Origin: Ardenticatenaceae bacterium
GTDB lineage: Bacteria > Chloroflexota > Anaerolineae > Promineifilales > Promineifilaceae
Assembly (NCBI GenBank): GCA_020634375.1
Contig: JACKBX010000005.1
Coordinates: 186,001-250,000, forward strand
Direction of reading: 5' to 3'
Length of the DNA: 64,000 bases
Of the stretch, positions 23,763 to 32,304 are shown piece after piece. The translations under genes were made by a program, and so were the position numbers. The notes beneath the pieces were generated by a model that did no database searches, had not been told where the DNA came from, and saw nothing but the letters and a program-made list of their open reading frames with translations. Positions within the stretch are counted from its first letter, which is position 1. Each line of letters begins with the position of its first letter.

Positions 23763-25004
23763 ATGGCAACAACTGATAATTCTGTCACATTAAAAGAGCT
23801 GCAAGACCGAATGGAATGGTTAGATGGCGAACGCCGCAAAACCAACCGCAAATTAGCTGAAGTAGAGCAACAATTCGCCCTCCAAGAGCGCGAACTGCAT
23901 GGACGCGAACAACGCATCCAAGAACTAGAAGGACGGCTGACCGGTCTCACCAGCCAACTCAATCGACTGTCACAGATTGACACCCAACTCGACCAATTCA
24001 AAGATGAATTGGTAGCCCTGATTGAGCAATATGACCAGCGCCGCATCAAATCCGAAGGGGAACTCGACCGGCTGCGGCGCATTGAACACGAAAATACCGC
24101 CCGTGAAATCGCCGACATCCGCAAAGAGCTGCCCGGCATCTCCCGATTACAACATGATATGGAACTGCGCCAGGCTGAGGAATCTCGTCTAGCCAATCTT
24201 ATTGGCTCACAAAAAGGACAGATTTCCCTGCTAAATAACAAACTCGAAGAATGGGAACGCAATTATGCCTTCATCGAGGAAAAAGAACGGCAAAACAACC
24301 GTAATATTGCCGACATCCAAACAAACTTATTAAAAGTAAACAAGCGCTGGAACGCTGTTTATGAACGATTAGATGCGCTGCACGGTAATATTGCCCGCCT
24401 GGATACCACTGTACAACCCCTCACTACCATTCGTGATGAAATTTATGAACGTATGGAAAGCTGGGCCAATCAGATTCAATTGGGCGAACACGAACGCAAC
24501 AAGCAGCTTGAAAACTGGCGCTATTTGTTAGATGAACACAGCGACACAATCAATCGCTTTGCCAAAGAATGGGTTACTTTTTCTGATCAATACAAAGAAG
24601 CAAAAATGGCTTTGCAAACCATGACGGAATGGCAAAAACAAATTGAGCAGCAGCAGCGCGAAGCAAATGAATCCCTACGAATCGAAACACATCGCATGCA
24701 ATCACGCTGGGACAATTTTGTGCAGGAAATTGAGCGTCGCCTAAAATCTTACGAAGTCGAAACCGAGCAGCGTTGGCACATGGCAGACCGCCAAAGCCGC
24801 CAGACAAATGAGCAGTTCCTGAGCATCACGGAATTGCTGGAGCAAATAGAACAGGACAGAGACTTGATGTGGCGCGTACAAACTGCCCAAGCTGACGCTT
24901 TGAAAAAGTTCCCCCTCATCTGGTTGGAAGAAATCGAGAAGGCACGCAAGCAAGACCCTAACCGCCGCCGTCAGCCAGCTTTCGTACCCGTTCGTGAAGA
25001 ATGA
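23763..25004 (+). CDS. Long coiled-coil protein of unknown function
   Basis: 413 residues, nearly all heptad-like and rich in Glu, Arg, Gln and Leu (ELQDRMEWLDGERRKTNRKL at the start; RRLKSYEVETEQRWHMADRQ later). No membrane helix or enzymatic motif. Similar to structural or SMC-like tethering proteins, but no family is recognised. SD AGGAGACAG precedes ATG 23763 by 5 nt. It has none of the ACGGCCGT motif, which may reflect its composition. Confidence 0.75.
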   Translation: MATTDNSVTLKELQDRMEWLDGERRKTNRKLAEVEQQFALQERELHGREQRIQELEGRLTGLTSQLNRLSQIDTQLDQFKDELVALIEQYDQRRIKSEGELDRLRRIEHENTAREIADIRKELPGISRLQHDMELRQAEESRLANLIGSQKGQISLLNNKLEEWERNYAFIEEKERQNNRNIADIQTNLLKVNKRWNAVYERLDALHGNIARLDTTVQPLTTIRDEIYERMESWANQIQLGEHERNKQLENWRYLLDEHSDTINRFAKEWVTFSDQYKEAKMALQTMTEWQKQIEQQQREANESLRIETHRMQSRWDNFVQEIERRLKSYEVETEQRWHMADRQSRQTNEQFLSITELLEQIEQDRDLMWRVQTAQADALKKFPLIWLEEIEKARKQDPNRRRQPAFVPVREE

Positions 25005-25065
25005 TGAAGTCTGAACGCTGAATTGAATGTTTTCATTCAGCATTTAGCGTTCCCCATTCCCTATT

Positions 25066-26949
25066 ATGTTTGTAATTGGCACAGCAGGACACGTTGATCA
25101 TGGTAAATCAACGCTTATAGAAGCGTTGACCGGCATTGATCCAGATCGTCTCGCAGAAGAAAAAGAACGCGAGATGACGATTGATCTGGGCTTTGCCTGG
25201 ATTACGCTTGGCGAAGGGGATGCAGCCTCAGAAGTGGGCATTGTAGATGTGCCGGGACACCGTGATTTTATTGAAAATATGCTGGCGGGTGTGGGCGGCA
25301 TTGACCTGGCGCTATTTGTGGTGGCTGCCGATGAAGGGGTGATGCCACAAACAAGTGAACATCTGGCAATTTTGGATTTGCTAGAGGTGCGCGGTGGTGT
25401 GGTGGCACTGACAAAGGTGGACTTGGTAACAGAACCAGATTGGCTGGAACTGGTACAGTTAGATTTACATGATGTGCTGGCAGGTACTGTGCTGGCAGAT
25501 GCGCCTATTGTGCCGATTTCGGCGCGAACGGGCTTGGGGATTGCAGACTTGAAACGGGTTTTGTGGGAACGGCTGCAAGCAACACCTCCCCGCCCAGACA
25601 ACGGCCGTCCTCGTCTCTCAATTGACCGCGTTTTCAGTCTCTCTGGGTTTGGCACAGTGGTCACAGGGACATTAATTGACGGCCGTTTCCAACTCGGAGA
25701 CGCCATCGAAATTCAGCCATCCGGTAAAAAAGGACGCATTCGCGGCCTGCAAACCCACAAACTCAAGCGCGATGTGGCTTTTCCTGGCAGCCGCGTCGCT
25801 ATCAATCTCACTGGTATTGACAAAGATGAAGTTAATCGCGGAGATGTCGTAGCTGCGCCGGGCGTCGTCGGCAGCACTATTTTGCTAGATGCAGCGTACC
25901 GCCATCTGCCAGACGCCGACGCGCCGTTGAAACACAATGTGGAAGTGAAGTTGTTTGTGGGTGCGAAAGAAGTATTGGCACGCACACGCGTTTTGGGCCA
26001 GCCGCAAATTAACCCTGGCGAAGAGGGTTGGCTGCAATTGGAACTGAGCGAACCTGTGGCGGCTGCACGCGGCGACCGGTTTATTTTGCGACGGCCGTCC
26101 CCCGGCGCAACTCTGGGTGGCGGGCACATTTTAGACCCGCATCCGGGACGCAAACACCGCCGCTTCCGCCCAGAAGTGGTACAGCGGCTGCAAACACTGG
26201 CGCAGGGCACACCGGCAGAACTGCTACTGCAAGCATTAGCGCGGCTGGAACCGACAACGGTTAAGAAGTTGTTGGCACAGGCGGGGATGGATGAGGAAAC
26301 GGCCGTCATCAACCTGAAAGAACTGCGTAACACCCAACAAATCGTCCAAATCGAGCAAAACCTACTCACTCGTGCCGGGTGGCAGCAGCGACAAGACAAG
26401 CTGCAACAATTGGTAAAAATTTATCATCACGAAAATCCATTACGGCTTGGCATCCCCCGCGAAGAACTACGCAGCCGACTGCGCCTGAACCCCGCTATTT
26501 TCAACCCCCTGCTGGCTACAGCAGTAACTGCCGATACCGTCCGCGAAGCAGGGGGTTTCATTCATATACCGGGGCACGCCATTCGCTTTTCCACAGAACA
26601 ACAAGCCACTGCGGATGCGCTGCTGCGCCGCTTTACCACTGCGGGCGTGAACTCGCCTAGTGTCAAAGAGGCGCGAGCAGAGGCTGGCGAGGCGGTGTAC
26701 CTGGCATTGGTGGATTTGGGAGAGTTACGGCCGTTAAATGCAGAAGTCGTTTACGCCAAAGCCGAATATGAACAATACACGGCAAAAATTGTGCGTTATC
26801 TACAAGAAAGACAAACCATCAACGCCGCCCAAGTCCGCGACCTGCTTAACACCAGCCGCAAATACGCCATTGCCCTACTAGAACATCTGGACGACATCAA
26901 AACAACTCGCCGCGTTGGCGACAACCGGGTGTTGGCGGCGGGTAGCTAG
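25066..26949 (+). CDS. selB: Selenocysteine-specific elongation factor SelB
   Basis: 627 residues. GTPase: GHVDHGKST (8-16), switch DIDLGFAW-type MTIDLGFAWI, DVPGHRDFIENM, and TKVD. EF-Tu-like domains II and III follow (RLSIDRVFSLSGFGTVVTGT), then the C-terminal winged-helix repeats that read the SECIS RNA (from about 370; end region NTSRKYAIALLEHLDDIKTT). It delivers Sec-tRNA to UGA codons. selA, selD and tRNA-Sec are not in the window and should be elsewhere. No SD; the start follows an iterated hairpin. Confidence 0.95.
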   Translation: MFVIGTAGHVDHGKSTLIEALTGIDPDRLAEEKEREMTIDLGFAWITLGEGDAASEVGIVDVPGHRDFIENMLAGVGGIDLALFVVAADEGVMPQTSEHLAILDLLEVRGGVVALTKVDLVTEPDWLELVQLDLHDVLAGTVLADAPIVPISARTGLGIADLKRVLWERLQATPPRPDNGRPRLSIDRVFSLSGFGTVVTGTLIDGRFQLGDAIEIQPSGKKGRIRGLQTHKLKRDVAFPGSRVAINLTGIDKDEVNRGDVVAAPGVVGSTILLDAAYRHLPDADAPLKHNVEVKLFVGAKEVLARTRVLGQPQINPGEEGWLQLELSEPVAAARGDRFILRRPSPGATLGGGHILDPHPGRKHRRFRPEVVQRLQTLAQGTPAELLLQALARLEPTTVKKLLAQAGMDEETAVINLKELRNTQQIVQIEQNLLTRAGWQQRQDKLQQLVKIYHHENPLRLGIPREELRSRLRLNPAIFNPLLATAVTADTVREAGGFIHIPGHAIRFSTEQQATADALLRRFTTAGVNSPSVKEARAEAGEAVYLALVDLGELRPLNAEVVYAKAEYEQYTAKIVRYLQERQTINAAQVRDLLNTSRKYAIALLEHLDDIKTTRRVGDNRVLAAGS

Positions 26950-27012
26950 TTGCTGGTTGTTGGGAACCAGTGGCTAAATTGGCAAAACAGGTGAAGGACA
27001 TCCCTTCATCCT

Positions 27013-27561
27013 TCACCCCTCATCCTTCCATTGTGGGAATCCCTGCACGGAACTCTCAATAAACCCATCGGCAATCTCTTTCATGCGATTTGTCGTAATA
27101 TTTTGCGCCACCGCATCTACAATTTTCCCCGGCACAAACTTCATCCCCTTTGGACGGGGCGGCGTCGCTTTCATACTCAGCGAATACTCAATCCGCGTCG
27201 CCTTGTCATCTATCACCAGAAAGCGCCCTTCACTACTGTAATAGCCACGCGTACTGGTTGCATTCACCGTCACTTTTGTCGGTATTGCCGGGAAATTTTG
27301 GATCGGTAGCAGACGAATGATTCGCTGCTCCCAGTCCAATTCCACGCAAACATCACAGTAAACGTGAATGTGGTAACGTCCCAACTCGACTGTGTTGTAC
27401 CAGAGGCGGTACTCATTCTCGGCAGCCGTTTCCATCGGAACAAGTCTGATATGCGGCAAATGAGTCACCAGTCGGGGAATATCGCTGTAATATTGAAAAG
27501 CTGTCTCCCAATTGGCCGGAAAGTTGAACGAGATTTTTACAGAGCTTGCTATCTTGATCAT
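27013..27561 (-). CDS. SRPBCC/DUF1997-like lipid-binding fold protein
   Basis: 182 residues from ATG 27561. Helix-grip pattern with N-terminal strand MIKIASSVKISFNFPANWETAF, followed by YSDIPRLVTHLPHI, and a C-terminal long helix ending MKEIADGFIESSV. Similar to DUF1997/START-like proteins (polyketide cyclase superfamily). Ligand unknown. The start lies 8 nt after TATACT; an AGGAA is 2 nt from ATG, so translation is leaderless or nearly so. Confidence 0.7.
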   Translation of the reverse strand: MIKIASSVKISFNFPANWETAFQYYSDIPRLVTHLPHIRLVPMETAAENEYRLWYNTVELGRYHIHVYCDVCVELDWEQRIIRLLPIQNFPAIPTKVTVNATSTRGYYSSEGRFLVIDDKATRIEYSLSMKATPPRPKGMKFVPGKIVDAVAQNITTNRMKEIADGFIESSVQGFPQWKDEG

Positions 27562-27569
27562 GGTTCCTG

Positions 27570-27599
27570 AGTATACGTGACAGGACGGTATGGTGACAA
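27570..27599 (-). promoter_or_regulatory. Promoter for near-leaderless SRPBCC mRNA
   Basis: On the minus strand TTGTCA (27599-27594), 18-bp spacer, TATACT (27575-27570), then CAGGAACC and ATG. Boxes and spacer length are identical to those at 8041-8070. Confidence 0.65.
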
Positions 27600-27761
27600 G
27601 CATAAAATTTTCTGCGCCACACCTGACACTCAGCACCCACTATCATGACATTTGACACCTGACAGGGTACTCCACAAAAAGCACACTTGTACCGTACTAT
27701 CACTGGGAGCAGCAAACATAGTAACAGTACCTGTTGCATCCCATACATTAAGGAGAAACAA

Positions 27762-30275
27762 ATGGCTAAAAATCCCACTCCCCAACAGGAAAGTGAAGGC
27801 ATACAGTATCGGCGACGTCATGGCGGCCTCATTGGCGTACGCAGCAAGGTGCAAGTCCGCGATAGCATCGCACTCAGTCTGGTCTACACGCCCGGCGTGG
27901 CCGAACCTTGTTTAGAAATCGCCCGCGAACCCAAGCGGAGCTTCGACGTAACTTGCCGCGGCAATACTATCGCCATCGTATCTGACGGTTCTTCTGCTTT
28001 TGGCATGGGCAATATTGGGCCAGAGGCAATTTTGCCTGTGCTAGAAAGCAAAGCCGTGATCATGAAAAACTTTGCTGGTGTAGATGCACTGCCGCTGGCG
28101 CTGAAAAGCAACAGCACGGAAGAGATTGTCAACACCGTGTTGAATTTAGGCCCGACCTTTGGTGCAATCAGCGTAGAAGACATTGCTTCTCCACGCGGAC
28201 TGGCCGTCACCAATTTGCTGGAACGCTCCCTCAATATCCCGGTGCTGAACAATCACCGTGAAGGCGTAGGCATTGGCGTGCTGGCCGGTATGATCAATGC
28301 CGCCCGGCTGGTGGGCAAAGAGCTAACGCAAATGCGCATTGTGATCAATGGCGCGGGCACAGCCGGATTGGGTACAGCTAATTTGCTCTATGAATATGGC
28401 TTGAGCAAGGTCATCGTTTGCGACCAACAGGGGGCCATTTACAAGTACCGCCCATTGAACATGAACTGGGCCAAATGGGAAATTGCACAGCACAGCAACC
28501 CGGATAATGAACAGGGCGATCTGGTAGAGATGCTGAAAGGCGCAGATGCGTATGTTGGCTTTGCCAATAGTGGCAAATTGACGGCCGATGTGATCAAAAG
28601 CATGGCCGCCGACCCGATTCTCTTCACCTTTGCCTCGCCATTGGAGATGACACCGCAAAAGGCGCGGGCTGCGGGCGCGGCCGTTGTTGCCACATCCCAC
28701 TCCACCTACCCCAATCAGATGGACATTTCCGTTGTCGTGCCCGGCATTTTCCGCGGGCTGTTGGATGCGCGGGCGAGCCATTTCCCCGTTTCGGCGCACA
28801 TTGCCGCCGCAGAAGCGATTGCTTCTAGTATCAGCGATGACGAGTTGAATCCAGACTATATTTACCCCAAAGTGCTGGACTACAGCGTTGCACCAACGGT
28901 AGCAGCGGCCGTTGCTGAAGCGGTCATTCAAGCAGGTTGCGCACGCAATCCAGAAATAAACCCAGCAGATATTGCCGAACGCACACGGCGTTTTGTGTAC
29001 GAGGGGCATTTCCCCATTCCACCGAAGAGCAGCAAGGAAATGACTGTTTCGGAGGAATCGCTGGAGCAGCATGAGCGTTTCCAGGGTTTGCTGGAAATTT
29101 ACAGCAAGCTGCCGGTGAAAGATGAACGGATTTTGAAGCAGTTTTATCTGATGCCGCAGGCAATGGAACCGGCAAAAATCATTCAAGCGAATCCCAGTGA
29201 GGTGTTTGAGCTGACACCGCGCAGCAATCTGGTAGGGGTGGTGAGTGATGGCACGGCCGTTCTTGGCCTAGGCAACATTGGTGGCCGCGCCGCTCTACCC
29301 GTGATGGAAGGAAAGGCCATTTTATTCCACACCTTCGCTGGCGTGGAGGCATTCCCCATTTGCGTAAGCACGCAAGACCCAGATGAAATTGTCGAGATTG
29401 TGAAGCGGCTGGAGCCAACATTTGGCGGCATTAATCTGGAAGACATTAGCGCTCCGCGCTGCTTCTACATTGAAAACAAACTGCGCGAAGAGACGGATAT
29501 TCCAATTTTCCACGATGATCAGCACGGTACGGCCGTTGTCGTATTAGCCGGTATCATGAACGCCTGCCGCCTGACCGGCAAGCAAATCGGCGACCTCGCC
29601 GTCGTCGTCAACGGCGCGGGCGCATCGGCCATCGCTGTGACCAAACTGTTGATGGCAATGGGACTCAGAGACGTAATTATGCTGGACAGCAAGGGCACAA
29701 TTTACAAAGGTCGCAAAGGTCTCAACTGGATCAAAGAGGAAATGGCCGAAGTCACGAACCAAGAAAAGGTCAAGGGCGATCTAGCAAAAGCGGTACAAGG
29801 GCGCGATGTGTTTATCGGCCTTTCTGTTGCCGGGGCGCTAAAGCCAGAAATGGTCAAAGGGATGGCGAAAGACCCCTTCATCTTTGGTCTGGCAAATCCC
29901 ACACCAGAGATTATGCCCGACCTGGCTTTGGAAGCAGGTGCGAGTATTGTAGCAACCGGCCGCAGCGATTTGCCGAATCAGGTGAACAATTCCCTGGCCT
30001 TCCCCGGCATTTTCCGCGGCGCATTGGACAGCCGCGTGCGCAATATCACGGATGAGATGAAGATTGCGGCGGCGCAAGCCATCGCCGGTTTGGTAGAGAC
30101 GAAGGATTTGCGGTCTGATTGGATTATTCCGAAGGGCACGGACTTCTCGGTGGCCCCGGCCGTTGCCGAAGCAGTAACCCGCAAAGCGATTGAGCTGGGC
30201 CTGGCACGGGTAAAGGTTGACCCAACGGCCGTTGCCGAGCGCGTGCGTCATTTTGTATACGAGCAAAGAGACTAA
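27762..30275 (+). CDS. Tandem-fused malic enzyme with two complementary, each incomplete, modules
   Basis: 837 residues from ATG 27762 (SD AAGGAG, 6 nt; upstream frame extension rejected). Two malic-enzyme modules in one chain. Module 1 (1-420) keeps the catalytic Tyr (Y42 in VYTPGVAEP), the Lys (K102 in IMKNFAGVDAL) and the E139-D140 pair, but the metal-site DDQHGT is NNHREGVG. Module 2 (445-837) keeps E560-D561 and D585-D586 (IFHDDQHGT) but has no YTPGV segment and carries H523 in place of the Lys (LFHTFAGVEAF). Both keep Rossmann NAD(P) motifs (VINGAGTAGLG; VVNGAGASAIA). Malic enzymes are dimers, so complementary sites could share residues; otherwise one half may be regulatory. Expected reaction: malate to pyruvate. 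Confidence 0.85.
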   Translation: MAKNPTPQQESEGIQYRRRHGGLIGVRSKVQVRDSIALSLVYTPGVAEPCLEIAREPKRSFDVTCRGNTIAIVSDGSSAFGMGNIGPEAILPVLESKAVIMKNFAGVDALPLALKSNSTEEIVNTVLNLGPTFGAISVEDIASPRGLAVTNLLERSLNIPVLNNHREGVGIGVLAGMINAARLVGKELTQMRIVINGAGTAGLGTANLLYEYGLSKVIVCDQQGAIYKYRPLNMNWAKWEIAQHSNPDNEQGDLVEMLKGADAYVGFANSGKLTADVIKSMAADPILFTFASPLEMTPQKARAAGAAVVATSHSTYPNQMDISVVVPGIFRGLLDARASHFPVSAHIAAAEAIASSISDDELNPDYIYPKVLDYSVAPTVAAAVAEAVIQAGCARNPEINPADIAERTRRFVYEGHFPIPPKSSKEMTVSEESLEQHERFQGLLEIYSKLPVKDERILKQFYLMPQAMEPAKIIQANPSEVFELTPRSNLVGVVSDGTAVLGLGNIGGRAALPVMEGKAILFHTFAGVEAFPICVSTQDPDEIVEIVKRLEPTFGGINLEDISAPRCFYIENKLREETDIPIFHDDQHGTAVVVLAGIMNACRLTGKQIGDLAVVVNGAGASAIAVTKLLMAMGLRDVIMLDSKGTIYKGRKGLNWIKEEMAEVTNQEKVKGDLAKAVQGRDVFIGLSVAGALKPEMVKGMAKDPFIFGLANPTPEIMPDLALEAGASIVATGRSDLPNQVNNSLAFPGIFRGALDSRVRNITDEMKIAAAQAIAGLVETKDLRSDWIIPKGTDFSVAPAVAEAVTRKAIELGLARVKVDPTAVAERVRHFVYEQRD

Positions 30276-30283
30276 AATTCAAT

Positions 30284-30318
30284 CAGAGTTGTCAAATCTT
30301 AAAGATTTGACAACTCTG
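30284..30318. terminator. Terminator after malic enzyme
   Basis: CAGAGTTGTCAAATCTT (30284-30300) and its exact complement (30302-30318), followed by AGGTTTATTTT. A 17-bp stem; the core is related to the palindrome inside the glycosyltransferase at 21776. Confidence 0.75.
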
Positions 30319-30343
30319 AGGTTTATTTTCACAGGAGTACAGG

Positions 30344-31294
30344 ATGGAATATCGTCAACTAGGCAACAGCGGCGTGCGTGTTTCCGTGATCGGCATGGGC
30401 ACAAACCAGTTCGGTGGCCCAGTAGATCAGGATGGGGTGAACCGCGTAATTGGCGCGGCACAGGAGTTGGGAATTAATTTGATTGATACGGCCGATGTGT
30501 ACCAAAACGGCCGTTCCGAAGAAACCCTCGGTCACGCGCTAAAAGGCAAGTGGGACAACTTCGTCGTCGCCACAAAAGTCTACTTCAAAACCGGCGACCG
30601 CCCCAACGACTATGGCGCATCCCGCTACCACATCATGAACGGTGTGGAAGCCAGCTTGCGCCGCTTGCAAAGCGACCACATCGACCTCTACCAAATGCAC
30701 CGTTGGGATGCCACCACCCCCATCCAAGAAACCATGCGAACATTGGATGATCTAGTCAGCAGCGGCAAAGTACGTTACATCGGCGCATCCGCGTATGCCG
30801 CCTGGCAGCTAGCAAAAGCCAACCTGCTGGCCGAATTTCAGGGCTGGGCCTCGTTTGTCACCGTACAATCGCACTACCACATGCTGGAGCGCGAAGTTGA
30901 AAAAGAAGTGATCCCCTACTGCCAGGAACACAACGTGGGATTCATCCCCTACTTCCCACTAGCGGGAGGCTTCCTTACCGGCAAGTACCGCCGCGAAAGT
31001 GGCGCACCCGCAGGCTCACGCGGCGAGCGCAGCAGCTATGTGCAGGCATACATGACCGACGCCAACTTCACCATCGTCGAGACATTGAGCGCCTGGGCTG
31101 AGGAGCGCGGGCACACAATGGCGGAATTGGCGCACGCCTGGCTGCTGGCGCAGCCCACCGTTTGCTCGGTCATCTCTGGGCTAACGAAGCTGGAACATCT
31201 GCAAGCGAATGCCAAGGCGGCTGATTGGGCGTTGACGGCCGTTGAAACTGCCGAGGTGAATGCCATCCTCAAAGGCGACGACATAACAGCCTAA
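30344..31294 (+). CDS. Aldo/keto reductase
   Basis: 316 residues. TIM-barrel reductase with the full catalytic tetrad D48, Y53, K78 and H119 (IDTADVYQNGRSEETLG; VVATKV; LYQMHRWD). C-terminal NADPH-binding region contains SVISGLTKLEHLQANAKA. Resembles YghZ/potassium channel beta-like general AKR enzymes. SD CAGGAG. Follows the malic enzyme terminator, so likely own transcript. Substrate unknown. Confidence 0.9.
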   Translation: MEYRQLGNSGVRVSVIGMGTNQFGGPVDQDGVNRVIGAAQELGINLIDTADVYQNGRSEETLGHALKGKWDNFVVATKVYFKTGDRPNDYGASRYHIMNGVEASLRRLQSDHIDLYQMHRWDATTPIQETMRTLDDLVSSGKVRYIGASAYAAWQLAKANLLAEFQGWASFVTVQSHYHMLEREVEKEVIPYCQEHNVGFIPYFPLAGGFLTGKYRRESGAPAGSRGERSSYVQAYMTDANFTIVETLSAWAEERGHTMAELAHAWLLAQPTVCSVISGLTKLEHLQANAKAADWALTAVETAEVNAILKGDDITA

Positions 31295-31322
31295 ACTTAA
31301 CTACAGTTAACTTATTGATCAT

Positions 31323-31352
31323 GCGGCCGTTAACCAAGAAGTTAACGGCCGC
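31323..31352 (+). terminator. Strong terminator built from the GCGGCCGTTAAC palindrome
   Basis: GCGGCCGTTAAC (31323-31334), loop CAAGAA, exact complement (31341-31352), then TTTTCTTT. A classic intrinsic terminator for the AKR gene. Its stem contains CGGCCGTT, the core of the genome-wide ACGGCCGT motif. Confidence 0.9.
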
Positions 31353-31473
31353 TTTTCTTTGCTTGATCATCCATCAAACTCCAACTTAACCCCCGCCATT
31401 GTTTCCCTTTCCAGGTTCCCCCATAATAAACTAGCTACCAACAACTAACTACCAGCAACCAAAGGAGTATCGT

Positions 31474-32304
31474 ATGATTCCAAGTTTTCTACTTGCTTTA
31501 CGTGAAGGGCTAGAAGCAGCCCTCATTGTGGGATTGGCCCTGGGTGTCCTCAAGAAAATGAACCGCCAGCAGTTTGTCCCAACGGTTTGGGCGGGTGTGG
31601 GGATGGCAACGGCCGTTTCCCTCATCGCCGCCTTCATTTTGCACTGGATTGGCGCAGAACTCGAAGGAACCGCCGAGCAACTCTTCGAAGGCATCACCAT
31701 GTTCCTCGCCAGCGCCGTCCTCACCTGGATGATTTTTTGGATGGCGAGACAAGGACGGCAGGTACAAACCAGCCTGCAAGCAGACGTACAATCCGCACTC
31801 GTGCAGGGTGGCAAATGGGGGCTGTTCGCCATCTCCTTCTTCGCCGTCGTCCGCGAAGGCATCGAAACCGCCCTGTTTCTCACCGCCGCTGCTATGACCA
31901 GCAGTGCCCAACAAGCCCTCATCGGTGGATTGACCGGGTTAGCCGCAGCCGCCTTGCTTGGCTGGCTGCTTTTTGCCGCCTCAGTACGCCTCAATCTACG
32001 TCGCTTCTTCCAGGTTACAAGCGTGCTGCTCATCCTATTTGCCGCTGGATTATTTGCACACGGCATCCATGAGTTTAACGAAGTGGGCCTGATTCCCGGC
32101 ATCATTGAACACGTTTGGGATATGAATCACATCCTGCACGAGAAATCAACCGCCGGGCTGCTGCTCACCGCCCTCTTTGGCTACAATGGCAATCCCTCGC
32201 TAACAGAAGTGCTGGGGTACGCCGGTTACTTCCTGGCAATTATCCTGGGCCTTCGTCTGGCCGACCGCCGCACAAATCCAGCATTAGAAGCAACTGCCAG
32301 TTAA
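31474..32304 (+). CDS. FTR1/EfeU-family iron permease
   Basis: 276 residues with seven hydrophobic helices. Two REGLE-type iron motifs are present: LREGLEAAL (9-17) and VREGIETALF (about 127-136). FTR1 proteins carry Fe3+ (after oxidation) across the membrane. No EfeO/EfeB partner is adjacent. SD AAAGGAG. Its TAA overlaps the TAA of the converging S10 peptidase by two bases (shared GTTAAA). Confidence 0.9.
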   Translation: MIPSFLLALREGLEAALIVGLALGVLKKMNRQQFVPTVWAGVGMATAVSLIAAFILHWIGAELEGTAEQLFEGITMFLASAVLTWMIFWMARQGRQVQTSLQADVQSALVQGGKWGLFAISFFAVVREGIETALFLTAAAMTSSAQQALIGGLTGLAAAALLGWLLFAASVRLNLRRFFQVTSVLLILFAAGLFAHGIHEFNEVGLIPGIIEHVWDMNHILHEKSTAGLLLTALFGYNGNPSLTEVLGYAGYFLAIILGLRLADRRTNPALEATAS

